64,000 bases of DNA from contig NW_025062477.1 in the NCBI RefSeq assembly GCF_000002995.4, forward strand, positions 5,180,649 to 5,244,648. Reading direction: 5' to 3'. This document shows positions 53,298 to 64,000 of this stretch, piece by piece (position 1 is the first letter of the stretch; every line of letters begins with the position of its first letter). The notes beneath the pieces were generated by a model. The model saw nothing but the letters and a program-made list of their open reading frames with translations. It did not search any database and was not told the origin of the DNA. Source of the stretch: Brugia malayi (taxonomy: Eukaryota > Nematoda > Chromadorea > Rhabditida > Onchocercidae). Made by a program: the position numbers and the translations under genes.

Positions 53298-53938
53298 GAG
53301 AATGCGGGAGAAGTAGAAATTTGTTAGAAAGTGCAAGCGGAATTTCTAAGAGAACGCGGGAGAAGTAGAAATTTGTTAGAAAGTGCAAGCGGAATTTCTA
53401 AGAGAACGCGGGAGAAGTAGAAATTTGTTAGAAAGTGCAAGCGGAATTTCTAAGAGAACGCGGGAGAAGTAGAAATTTGTTAGAAAGTGCAAGCGGAATT
53501 TCTAAGAGAACGCGGGAGAAGTAGAAATTTGTTAGAAAGTGCAAGCGGAATTTCTAAGAGAACGCGGGAGAAGTAGAAATTTGTTAGAAAGTGCAAGCGG
53601 AATTTCTAAGAGAACGCGGGAGAAGTAGAAATTTGTTAGAAAGTGCAAGCGGAATTTCTAAGAGAACGCGGGAGAAGTAGAAATTTGTTAGAAAGTGCAA
53701 GCGGAATTTCTAAGAGAACGCGGGAGAAGTAGAAATTTGTTAGAAAGTGCAAGCGGAATTTCTAAGAGAACGCGGGAGAAGTAGAAATTTGTTAGAAAGT
53801 GCAAGCGGAATTTCTAAGAGAACGCGGGAGAAGTAGAAATTTGTTAGAAAGTGCAAGCGGAATTTCTAAGAGAACGCGGGAGAAGTAGAAATTTGTTAGA
53901 AAGTGCAAGCGGAATTTCTAAGAGAACGCGGGAGAAGT
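53298..53938. repeat. 52-bp minisatellite, 12 copies plus a partial copy
   Basis: Twelve head-to-tail units of 52 bp from 53298 to 53921, almost identical (the first has T where the others have C at unit position 6), then a 17-bp partial unit. Each unit starts GAGAACGCGGGAGAAG, which is richer in G+C and CpG than its surroundings, and contains TAGAAATT and AATTTCTA, perfect 8-base inverted arms around a 19-base loop. Diverged traces continue to about 54015 (for example AAGGCGGGAGAAC). The array lies between the divergent nuclear receptor and ABHD genes. The unit length is not a multiple of three, so no repeated protein is encoded. It is not a CRISPR array, as there are no variable spacers. 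Confidence 0.97.
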
Positions 53939-54264
53939 CGTTAGCAAATATAAGCGGCGTATTCAGGATTCATTATCAAATACGAGCAGAATTTTTAAAT
54001 GAAGGCGGGAGAACCTACTGCTAAGTGCATTTAAAGTGTTACTTAATTGATTAGGGAAAATTAGAAATTATTTTGAAAATATAATTTGATAGAGTAATCT
54101 CTGAATTGTGTGTATTCGTTTTTATTTGCATCAGCATTTAGCTATCTTAATTTTCTATTTTTAGGGCATGTTAAACGTTATTCGGTTGAATTACAATTCG
54201 TTGATTATTGTAATACCAATTTTAATTAATGAAATTCATGCTAAATTTTAGTAAAGAAAGCTGC

Positions 54265-57200
54265 ATGATGAAACAAACTGATGATGTTCCGGGAACCAAT
54301 GGTGCTCCTCAATACCAGCAAAAGTAAATTACGGAAAAAGAATAATTATTAGTGTTCTTAAATCTATTTAAAACTTAAATCCATTTAAAACTTGACTGCT
54401 GATATTGATTAATTATTTGAAATAAATAAGCGTTGATTAGCGTTGTTTAGCTTAATAAATATAGAATAAATCATTTCAAGTCGATTAATGTGAAATACGT
54501 AATTTCATTTCTAATACTTCAGTTCTATTCTTATTTCACTAGTTTTAATATGCATATTTTTGCCTATTTTTTGAATGTTTTGAAAAAAATTTTAGAGGCA
54601 AAGCAATATAGACTTATGCGCACGTTCACACAAAATTATCAACCGTACTTTCTAGGGGCGCGTACAAAGTATGTTCACAAGGTCACAGTCAGTCTTACAT
54701 AAGGTAGTAACATAGCTTGATGCAACGGTACGGGTCTGGAAGTCTAAGATAATTCTTATTAATGTTGAATTTGGATTTCAAGTTTTTGTTTATTCTGCTT
54801 GGTCTGCAGCAAAGCATTTTTTATATTGTCCTTTTATAATCAGTAAAATTTGAATTTAGCAATTGATTATCGACCGATATTATATGTGGCTCTATGTAAT
54901 ATCTGGAATAGTAACGTCAGGCTGTCAATAAAAGTTCTTTGTAATTTTTGTTTTGAGCACTCGATAATATGTTTTTTCTTGATTAAACATGTGGATTAAA
55001 TTAAGAAAAAGGTGGCGATGGAGTCAGTTTACTGTGGAAGCACTGGCGGCAGGAGAGTCGCTTCTATTTTCCAGTGTTCGAGCCAAGATTACATCACAAT
55101 TTATACCGGTATCTTTATTTATAGATTTCAAAATTTTATATTGTTTTTTCTTGCATTTTTTTCCGCTTTATCATTGGTAGAAATTTTTCGTTTTAATAAA
55201 TTTTGAACATTACTTGAATCAGGGTTGTTTTTATGTCTAACTGAGTTGCTTGTCTCTGGAATCCAGTTTTATTTCTGGATTTTTTAGAATGCCTGTTTTC
55301 ATGTTTGATAGTTGACTTACCGATATTTGTTTTGTTATGTTTAACAATTCCTGACTTTCCAGGTAGATATGGGTCAGATATATACGGTGACCGCAGAAAC
55401 GCCTACATCTTCGCATGCTCGAATCCCAACAGTTCTTATTCATGGATTTGCTGGTGGAGTAGCTTTATGGGCTGCTAATATTGATGATATGGCCAAAAAA
55501 CGGATACTTCATTGTTTCGATTTATTAGGTATCTGATATTATTAGTGGTGTGTTTTTTGTTAAAAATTCTTCAATTAACATTTAAAATTTAGCTTCATTA
55601 TTTTTATGGGAATGGACGAAATTCCATATCTTTTTACTATCCTGAATGCTTTGTTAATTTATAGGTTTTGGGCGTTCATCGCGCCCTGTATTTGCCAAAG
55701 ATCCAGTACTGGCCGAATTGCAGTTTGTTCAGTCAATTGAAAATTGGAGAAAGAGAATGGGAATTAACAAAATGATTTTAGTAGGCCATTCTTTTGGTTA
55801 GGATTTATTCATATTTGGAATAATAGCTTGAAACCAGAAAATTAATTTTATATTTGTATTCTCATACAGATTGTATGTCTAAGAAAATTTGTATAATTAT
55901 TTAACTGAAGATTGATTTTTTAGATGCCTATAATCTTATAGGTGAACAACATTCTTGTTCTTGTTTTGTTTTAAATTGCCATTTCATTTCATCTGATTTG
56001 GTAATTTAATTTAAACTCATTTATCAGTTTATAGGAGCATTTTTGGCAGCATCTTTTGCGCTAGAGTATCCAGAACGTGTTAGACATCTAGTTTTGGTGG
56101 ATCCATGGGGATTTCCGGAAAAACCTGCTGAAGTTTCACACCAAGTAAGTTCTTAGTTTATAATTTTTTCTTAAATATATTCGTAGAATATTCATTAATA
56201 CTGGAAAAATTTCTATTAAGTTATTAGAGAAAATCGTTAAAAAATATATTAGCCATTTATTATATATTTATTATATAATAGAGTTTCAGCAAAATTATCC
56301 CATTTGGATTAGAATTGCTTCGCGGGCGATGTCATTTTTTTATCCTTTAACAGCTTTACGTTGGGCAGGACCCTATGGTAGGTTTTGTTTTTACTGATAC
56401 ACTTTGAGTTATAGTAGAAATTGATGTTCCAAAAAATAAAAATGCGAGAAAATTGATTTTCAGGTGTTTCAATTATTAAAGCTGTGCGACCTGATTTAAG
56501 TCTTCGTTTTCGATGTACTGATCCAAATGCCATTTATGATTACTTCTATCAGTGCAATGCCCAAAACCCTTCGGGCGAAGTTGCTTTCACTAATATGAGC
56601 TTTTCGTTTGGCTGGGCTAAAAGACCAATGCTTAAAAGGTTAATAGATTGCCTCATTTGTTGCAGACTTGGCTTCATTTTATAAATATTCAAACTTACTG
56701 AGTCGTTTGCTTGTTTTTTCATTTTCTTTATTTTCTTTATCTGATTTTCTTAGAGCTTAACCATATTTATTTTATCATCGAGTAATAATAATCTATCATT
56801 ATGTTTTTTAGAATAATCAATCTACCACCTGAAGTACCGATGACATTCATCTATGGGAATAAAAGTTGGATCGATTCATCTTCGGGTATTGTAGTGCAAA
56901 ATGAGAGGCAAAATGCTTATGTTGATGTTCAGGTTTGATTAAATTCTCAAAATTTATGAAAGAACTTTCTTTAATTTAAATGTGAAGAATTTCTTTTAAG
57001 ACATTTTTAAGAGTCTTTTAAAAATTTTTTTCTTGAAGATGCATATATATTTTAATCTTTCATCTTAAGATAGTAATCCTTTTTGAGTTTGGATAATTCT
57101 GTTTATTACTACCCACTTTCTGTGTGACTTTTATTATTTTGAAACTTTGAATCGAAAATTCTAGTTAGTTGAAATTTAAGTTTTTTTTTTTTTGAATTCT

Positions 57201-57395
57201 CATAGAACACATATACAAGAATGAATGAATATTATATATTCTGCATTGAAGGTTATAAATGGTGCTGGACATTACGTTTACGTTGACCAGAAAGATGTTT
57301 TCAACAACGTTTTATCTGACTTATTCGACAAAATTGATGCCAACGAAGATATCTTTCTCAGAAAAAATGTAGAAAAGGAAACCGATTCAGAATAA
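54265..57395 (+). CDS. Alpha/beta hydrolase, ABHD4/ABHD5 (CGI-58) family
   Basis: Lipid-metabolising or lipase-regulating alpha/beta-hydrolase, probably at lipid droplets or membranes. Exons: 54265-54323, 55006-55108, 55363-55528, 55665-55796, 56035-56144, 56290-56377, 56464-56638, 56812-56932, 57252-57395 (TAA), about 365 residues. Diagnostic segments: [25 protein letters not shown], nucleophile elbow [51 protein letters not shown] with the probable acid, and GHYVYVD carrying the catalytic His and the HxxxxD motif. The nucleophile serine is present as in ABHD4, whereas human ABHD5 has Asn there, so hydrolase activity is likely. The first exon (starting [10 protein letters not shown]) follows ATTTTAG and joins in phase to 55006 after TTAAG. 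The alternative start ATG 54989 reads straight into 55006 and gives 351 residues. Confidence 0.9.
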
Positions 57396-60300
57396 AACTG
57401 TCATTAGCGCATACGGAACGATTTAAATCCATTCAAAACTAATTGCTATAGCTGATTAGAATGCAGTGGCGCTAGAGTGTTTCGTATTAAGGGATTATTA
57501 ATTTGTTTGCCTAGGTTAGATATTAGTTTTTTTTTTTTTTAGATATTAGTTAATATTAGTTTTTTACTAATTTTTAAGTATTAATTACTAGTGTTTGTAT
57601 CTTAGACGTATTTTATTTGAATTCTGTGTTCCAATATTAAATATTTATTCATCACATTCATTATACCCCTTGCTCTTTTAAAAGTTTCACTGTTACTGGT
57701 ATCGATAAAATATGTCTTGCTGTGTTTGAATAGTTTCACTTCTAATGCCAAACTATCCACTGGTCTCCATAGTCATCTGTTTTATATATATATATGTCAG
57801 TATAAGAAATTTGTAATTCATTGCACTGATTTGTAATTTTTCCTTTTGCTTTAGATTTAATTCCATTTCAGTTTGCTGTTTTTATAGCGATTTGTTATAT
57901 AGATGAGTGTTCAAATAATAAAAACTCAATTACTTTCTATACATTCATTCAAGGAGAAACAGTATGAATTCAATACTCACTGTTACGAGATGCGAATTAA
58001 ATCAGTTTCGAATCTATCCATTTTGACCTGTCGATTCGAACTTTTGTACTTTTATTATTTTTATTTTATCGATGTTCGAATATTTTAATTTCCTTCTTTT
58101 TTTCCTGAATTGGCATTATTGCAAAGTATTATTGATAAAATATAAATGAAATTTAATAGTACTTGAAATTATTAATGGGATATCTTGAGATGAAAATAAG
58201 TGTCGGTACATACAGGAACTTTTAATGATAATTGATAGTGTTATAAAAGATAAGTTAAAGGCATTGAATGCTAGAGAAATGCTATTAAAAAAGAATTATT
58301 CGACTTATTAGAGTTTTAGTAGAGTAATAATTTTTATATTTAAAAAAATTGCAATCATTGATGGTTTACGAAATGGTTGAATTAATCTGAATGAATGATA
58401 TAATAAAAGATTTTTTTTATCTTTTAAGAATGAAATAAACTGATGCAATTCTACTATGTATGTCTTTTCTAGGAGGAATTAATTCAGTATGAATCATTTC
58501 GAAAATGTTTGAAATTAAAAAATGCGTGAATAATTTGACGAAAGTTTACCCTAATATATAGTTATAGTTATATCAAATAATAATACAAATGATAATTAAA
58601 TTAGCTATTTTATTAATAAAAAAAATTCTGAGAAAAAAGGACTTTCAAAAGATGCGTACTGAAATATTAAATTATACGAATATTTTGATTATTTATATTT
58701 CACAAAGCAAAAGAATAATTAGTTGCGGAAGTTTTCAAAAAAAAATCTTTTAAAGAAGGAAGTAATTGATATTATATTTTGGATATGAAAAAGCAATATA
58801 AAATTTTAGGTATAAAATTTAGTAAAATTTTAGGCATAAAATTTCAACATAGAATTTTGAGTGTCCAAAAAAAAATTTTTTTTTACAGCAATTTAATTTT
58901 ATGATGCGTTAACGATTGCAATGTTTTCTTATAAATAATTTGTTAAAAAAAAAAGTTTCGAATTTCAGATATTCTTTTCCAATAATCAATATGAGATTAT
59001 TCATTCGAATAAAATGAAAACTTCAATTTTTGCTATTTTCTTAGTTATATTAAAATTTTTGACGTTTTTTGGTCATATTTAAAAAAAAAAAAAAAAACTT
59101 TTAATCTTTGTTTTTTTAAAATATATCATTAGAAATATTTTTTTCCTCTTTATCAGTAATCATCAAAATCTTTTATTTTTTAAAATAATCCATAGCAACC
59201 AAATAATACGATAGGATAGAATTTTCTTTAAAAAAAAAACCAGCTAATTTACTTTAACTTTATTGCAATAACATTAATTATTTGTCATGATTAGTTGATA
59301 AAAACAACTGAAAGTGAATTACTTTGAATATTTCCTTAATGAGTGCTAAAATAAATACTAAAAATTATGAAGCAAAAAAAAAAAAAAAAGAAAAACATGA
59401 AATTATTTTCTAATGAATGACTTTCTAAAATTAGTTTATAAGCTAAATAGAAGTTGTGAAATGATAACAAAGTAATGTGAATTTTGTTGATAAAATCAAT
59501 TTCATTATTCATCTGAGAATCCAAATGAAATTTACTTAAATTTCTGTCTATAAAATCACTTTCTATCCAATAAATCGATGAATATTCTTTTTGACAAAAA
59601 TTTTGAAAAATTTTTTTATAACTCTGGAGCAAAACTATTTAAAAAAAACATAATTTTAACTACGTAATTTTAAATAATAAAACTTGAAGCTCGAAAAGGA
59701 AAATTTTCTAAAATGATACAAAATTTAAAGTCAAAAATTTATATTGCTTCCAAAAATTTCTTACAACAATCACAAAAATACTTTGAAAAAACTTTTAATT
59801 GAAGCGAATTCATCTATATTTAACATTCTTTGGCCTTTTAAAATATTTTGAAAAGATTTTTAACAGAAACAAATAAACTTAACATTTTATGATCTTTCGA
59901 AAGTTGAAAATTTATAATAAAATTTTACAAAATTCATAAAATTTCACCAATTACTTCTGATAATCTTCAAAAATAAATAAATTGCGCAAAATTTTTTTGT
60001 TAGATTAAATTAAGCAGTATGAGAATTAGTCATAAATTTAAACATTCTTGTGACTGAATGAGTTGTACATTTCAAATGTTGTAAAGAATTTCTTACATTT
60101 GAATAATTCGTTGATTTAAGAAGAAGGCTTTGATAACTGTAAGATGATAAATTCGCAGAAGTTTTAATACATCCATTTTTAAATTTATTCTAAAAAAAAT
60201 TATTTATTATTTTTTTTTTTTTGAGCTATCACTAATTGCATTTTAAAATTTACACGAAATAAAAATATAATTTCAAAGTAATAACATTAAAAAAGAAGAA

Positions 60301-61079
60301 AAGCTAAAAAAATGAAATGGAGAGTGTTTCTTTCTTTTTCCTTTTTTTTTTTTTTTTTTGAAACATATTTTGATCAATTTTTAAAATTTCATATTTTAAT
60401 CAAAATAGGAGGAAAAAGGAAGAAATTTAAGTGATTAACATGAAATTTTTACTGCTAGTCATCAAAGAAATAAATTTTTGATTAAATTTTTTGTAATTAA
60501 CATATTTACGACTACTTATAGATTATTTATGAGCTATCTTTCATTACTAAAATACTAAAAAAAATCAGTTTTTCGTTCTTTTTTTTTCATTCTAATTTCA
60601 CCAACAATGTTAGCATTTATATTTTTTTTTTTCTTTTTTTTTTTTGCTTCCAATCATTTCATTCATTTAGTATTACTTCAAACCATAAATGCAAATTTGC
60701 TTGAAAACGTTAAAAATTGCCATTTAATAAAATTCTCATTGCATTCATCAAAAATTATGGCATTTTAAAATTTTCGCTTTAATATTTCAAAATTTTGCTA
60801 AGTTTGTTAGTTTGATATTTTCTTCTATTATTTCAAATAAAAGTTTTCCTTCCAATTATCACTACTATTAAAAACATTGATAATAAAAAGTTTTCAAATA
60901 AATATGAGACAATTGTTTGTGTAAACAACATTTAAATATAAATGGCAATGTGAAGGCAATTGGCAACTCAACTTTATTGTTTAAAAAAAAAAAAAATAAG
61001 GAAAGGAAATGATTATTATAATGGAACACTTGCATTCATATCAATACGTTTTTCAAAAAAAAGCTGCAATTATTACTAT

Positions 61080-61080
61080 C

Positions 61081-61159
<79 letters not shown>

Positions 61160-61170
61160 GTAATAATAAA
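61080..61170. repeat. AAT/ATT microsatellite
   Basis: Roughly 26 nearly uninterrupted AAT units followed by a few imperfect ones. The minus-strand open frame across it would encode a poly-isoleucine run and is an artefact. Confidence 0.97.
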
Positions 61171-63353
61171 TAACAGTAAATATTTTTTTAAAAAATAAAT
61201 AGAAAAAAATAGAAAATTTTCATTCTGATTCACATGAAATTTTAACAAAAATAATAGAATAATTAGAGAGTATCATTTGAATTTAATTGAACATTTCGTT
61301 TTTTAAAATGATAAGTTATAGATAAATGATTATTAAATTGATTATGACAACACGTTGAGCCTATATTATCTATTTATTTTAAACCTTATATTATTTGCTT
61401 TTCAAATTTAATCATTCATTTGTTTCAGTAATAAATTGTATTTTCTCAGTTCACTAAAATGTTTACCCAAGCATCGATGTTGTCATTCATTTAAAATCTT
61501 AGATGACGAATTTTTTGATAAAAAGTTTACGACTTGTATGATTGCTGTGCACTTAAAATTTGTCAAAGTTTCTTATTTGCAATGCATACATGTCACTCTA
61601 AATGTTGTTTACAAAATGCTAAATTGTTGCTTGAAATTTAACTTTTATTAAAATTTAAAATTCTTAAAAAGGATGCATTTCAAACCGTGAATGGATGAGT
61701 TTTTTTTTTTTTTTTTTTAAAAAAAATAAGTAGTTGTCAATTTTGTGATTAAAATATTGTTATAGAGAATAAAATTAGGATAATGAGTAATTTGATATAT
61801 TAGATAAAAAAAAACATTCGTTATTTTTTTAATTATTCCTTGTTAACATCATTATTAATTATTCTTCGAAAACATTCAATAATTTTAAGTTCAAATTCAA
61901 TTATTCTTTTCCAATTAATTAGTAAAATTCATTCATTTATTCAATTATCAATGATATCACCTTTTTTTCCTAGTAAGATTATCACTGATAAGTTCAAAAG
62001 TAAATTTAACTTCAGCAAATTAAATTATCGGTTTTTATATGCATCATTACGAATTTTTTCATATTTTACTACAACCGATGCATAAACTATTTGCGTTTAA
62101 AATTATATAATTTAGATCATTTAAAATTTACATTTGTTTTGCTGAAATGATTTAGACGGCTTTATCATGTCAAAAGGTCAAAATAGGGACATTTAAAAAA
62201 TATAAACAAATTTTCTTTGCTTATATTCAAAATTTATTTCCTCTTTAGCAAAGTAATTTCTTTTGTATCAAAAAATACGTTTCACACAAATTATTTGTAT
62301 AATAAGAAAAAAGAATTTTTCGAAATTTAATTAATTTTATGAGCAAAATAATTTGACACCATTCATGTTTTTTTTTTTTTTTTTAATTATTGGTGATTCC
62401 TATTTGTTTTTTCCTTTTCTTTCTTCCTCCCTTTCTTTTTTTCTTATTTTTATTTTTAATTTTATGAAAAGGATATTGACTTACTTAAGAGGGGGAAAAT
62501 TAAGGAAGAAATGATTGATAAAACTTTTTCATTTAAATGTCAAAAACTCGAACAAAATATGCTGAAATTAGATTAATTAGGAAATTTAGCTGAATATATG
62601 AAAATTTTCATTTATGCCATATTTAATTCATTCATTGTTTATTCATTCATCTTGTTAAATCTTTATGATAATTAAATAATTTCACTATTAATTTTTTGTT
62701 TTCAAATTAATGTTAAATATTTATTTATTAAGCGATGTTTACTCGTTTGATTATTTTACGCTAATATTTATCTTTTGGAATACCATTGCATTTAATCATT
62801 TAACCATTTGAGTAAATGATTATTTGCATAATAACAATGAATCAGAGAGAAATGAAACGAAATTTGCCACAGAGAATTCGAACGAAAATACTGCAAAAAT
62901 TTTTATCGAACTAATTTTATGTAATCTAAATGATTGATAAAATTAATTAGCGAAATAAATTGAACTTTTTTGATGAAAGTTAAGCTTAAAATGCTCAATT
63001 TTCTTCTTTTCTGATGGAAACTTTTCTTTTATAATTTACTTTAATTAGGATTTATCACAATTATTTATACATCACATTTAAGTATTAATCAATACTTAAT
63101 TAGTACGCGATATGATTAACTCTCTAATTATTGATTAGTACTTAATATGTGATTGTATTTCGAAAGAATCTCACAAATTTTAAATTTGATCCTTTTTTCA
63201 TCGATTTGAATCATTGAGTGTTTTTCTTTTGAATGGTAGAAATTGTTATTAAATAATAATAATAATGAGTTTTTTCTATTAATCAACGATTTATGTTTCA
63301 TTTCAAATTATAATATTTGTGGTTTTTCTATAAATTACACAGCTTAGGGTGTT

Positions 63354-63606
63354 ATCACATTGATAAGAACTGATAAGTGTTAAATAACGATACGATATGA
63401 ATTAAGGAGAAAGGAAAAATGCGAAGAAGGAAAGAGTAAAGAAAAGAAAAAAAAAAGAAAGGAAGAAAAGCAAATAAATGGAATGAAAATTGAATTTAAA
63501 TATTTAAATGAGACAATTCAAAAATTATTTTTACCTAATTGATGAGTTCACTTTGAGATGAATTATCACACTGATAAGAATTGATAAGTACTAGAACAGT
63601 GATAAG
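63354..63606. promoter_or_regulatory. Cluster of TGATAAG sites in two related blocks
   Basis: Two blocks about 210 bp apart share the order TTATCACAY-TGATAAG-AAY-TGATAAGT (63354-63379 and 63564-63589), and GATAAG occurs again at 63601. That makes five GATAAG hexamers, plus two opposing TTATCA sites, in about 250 bp. TTATCA-CAY-TGATAA is itself an inverted repeat. TGATAA is the known core of nematode GATA-factor sites. No gene lies within the window downstream, so any target would be to the right, or the distant ABHD gene. Confidence 0.5.
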
Positions 63607-64000
63607 AGAAAAAAATCAAATTTATCAAATTTATGAAAAAATATTGAGATACATAAGTGACATTTTATTCATTATACCGTTTCTTTCAACAAATTTTTAT
63701 TTTTTGTATAATTCTTTTTTCTTTTTTCACAGCTTCAATAATGATTTAAGAAAAAAGGAAACGATAAAATATGAAAGTTTAATCATATTTTATTCTTTTT
63801 TAAAAAAAAAAATGGGTTCTTAAACAAAATTAAAAAACTAAAAATTAAAAAGTTCAAATCTGACTGTTTTTATTTATTTTCAGTAATATAAAAATTTTTA
63901 AGCATTCTCAATCCGTTGATAATTGAAACTAAAAATTTAATAGGCGGAGCTAAATATAGGAGGAGTTATTGGAATTTCAGGCTTTAAAAGGTTGTTTATC

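Larger units (their letters stand above)
57396..64000. other. Gene-poor right flank
   Basis: About 6.6 kb of A+T-rich sequence with poly-A/T runs, a long AAT microsatellite and a GATA-site cluster near the end. No open frame with a recognisable domain or consistent splice partners is seen on either strand. The first few hundred bases probably include the ABHD 3' untranslated region. The last 60 bases are less A+T-rich and might begin a feature that continues past the window. Confidence 0.65.

Noticed and set aside
52942..53388. 148-residue minus-strand open frame near the minisatellite
   Set aside because: Its start lies in the repeat array and it runs over the probable promoter and 5' region; no known domain is seen. 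More likely a chance frame in a less A+T-rich patch.
53298..53938. CRISPR-like repeat array
   Set aside because: Units are contiguous and uniform with no variable spacers, and the context is a eukaryotic intergenic region. It is a minisatellite.
61036..61248. Poly-isoleucine minus-strand open frame
   Set aside because: It is the AAT microsatellite read as codons.
1..64000. Wolbachia or other bacterial insertion
   Set aside because: No compact bacterial-style ORFs or operon structure are visible on either strand.
1..64000. tRNA, rRNA or spliced-leader RNA genes
   Set aside because: No TTCGA-arm context with paired stems, no rRNA-like blocks, and no match to the SL1 leader was found by eye on either strand.

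Overview
The window looks like nuclear DNA of a parasitic nematode, probably a spirurid or filarial worm (clade III). The grounds are: very A+T-rich sequence (roughly 70-75% by eye); coding sequence cut into many short exons with TTTCAG- and TTTTAG-type acceptors; introns up to 3.9 kb full of CT, poly-T and AAT tracts; and five conserved animal genes with nematode-like features. The species cannot be fixed from the sequence alone. No tRNA, rRNA, spliced-leader RNA, CRISPR array, operon of bacterial type or recognisable transposon ORF was seen.

Layout. 1-20.1 kb is a gene-poor desert of simple repeats, degenerate tandem repeats and two G-quadruplex-like tracts; it ends in a cluster of GATA-factor-like sites. 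21.0-36.4 kb (+) is a complete or nearly complete Toll-like receptor, the tol-1 orthologue: LRRs, cysteine clusters, one membrane span and a TIR domain in 16 exons. 37.6-43.9 kb (-) converges on it and is an LSD1/KDM1-type histone demethylase (SWIRM, FAD-binding fold, tower) whose C-terminal catalytic lobe I cannot find. 44.8-46.8 kb (-) is a complete translation factor eIF3 subunit J. 48.8-52.2 kb (-) is an HNF4-like nuclear hormone receptor. 52.2-54.3 kb is a divergent promoter region with palindromic TATA and CCAAT elements and a near-perfect 52-bp minisatellite of about 12 copies. 54.3-57.4 kb (+) is an ABHD4/ABHD5-family alpha/beta hydrolase. 57.4-64 kb is again gene-poor, with a long AAT microsatellite and a second GATA-site cluster at the right end.

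How the genes relate. They are mostly unrelated housekeeping, developmental and signalling genes, not a dedicated system. The eIF3J and LSD1-like genes run head to tail about 0.9 kb apart and could be co-transcribed, as in nematode operons. The HNF4-like receptor and the ABHD4/5 lipase-like gene are divergent across one intergenic region; HNF4-type receptors often control lipid metabolism, so shared regulation is a reasonable inference and nothing more.

Exon boundaries were read by hand from reading frame, splice signals and phase. For the five genes every listed internal exon keeps phase with its neighbours. First exons are the weakest part of each model, except for LSD1 and eIF3J. I found no convincing undescribed system; the best leads are the promoter minisatellite with hairpin-forming units, the missing half of the LSD1-like gene, a duplicated splice donor inside the TIR-coding part of tol-1, a duplicated C-terminal segment of eIF3J, recurrent AAG splice acceptors, and the two GATA-site clusters.
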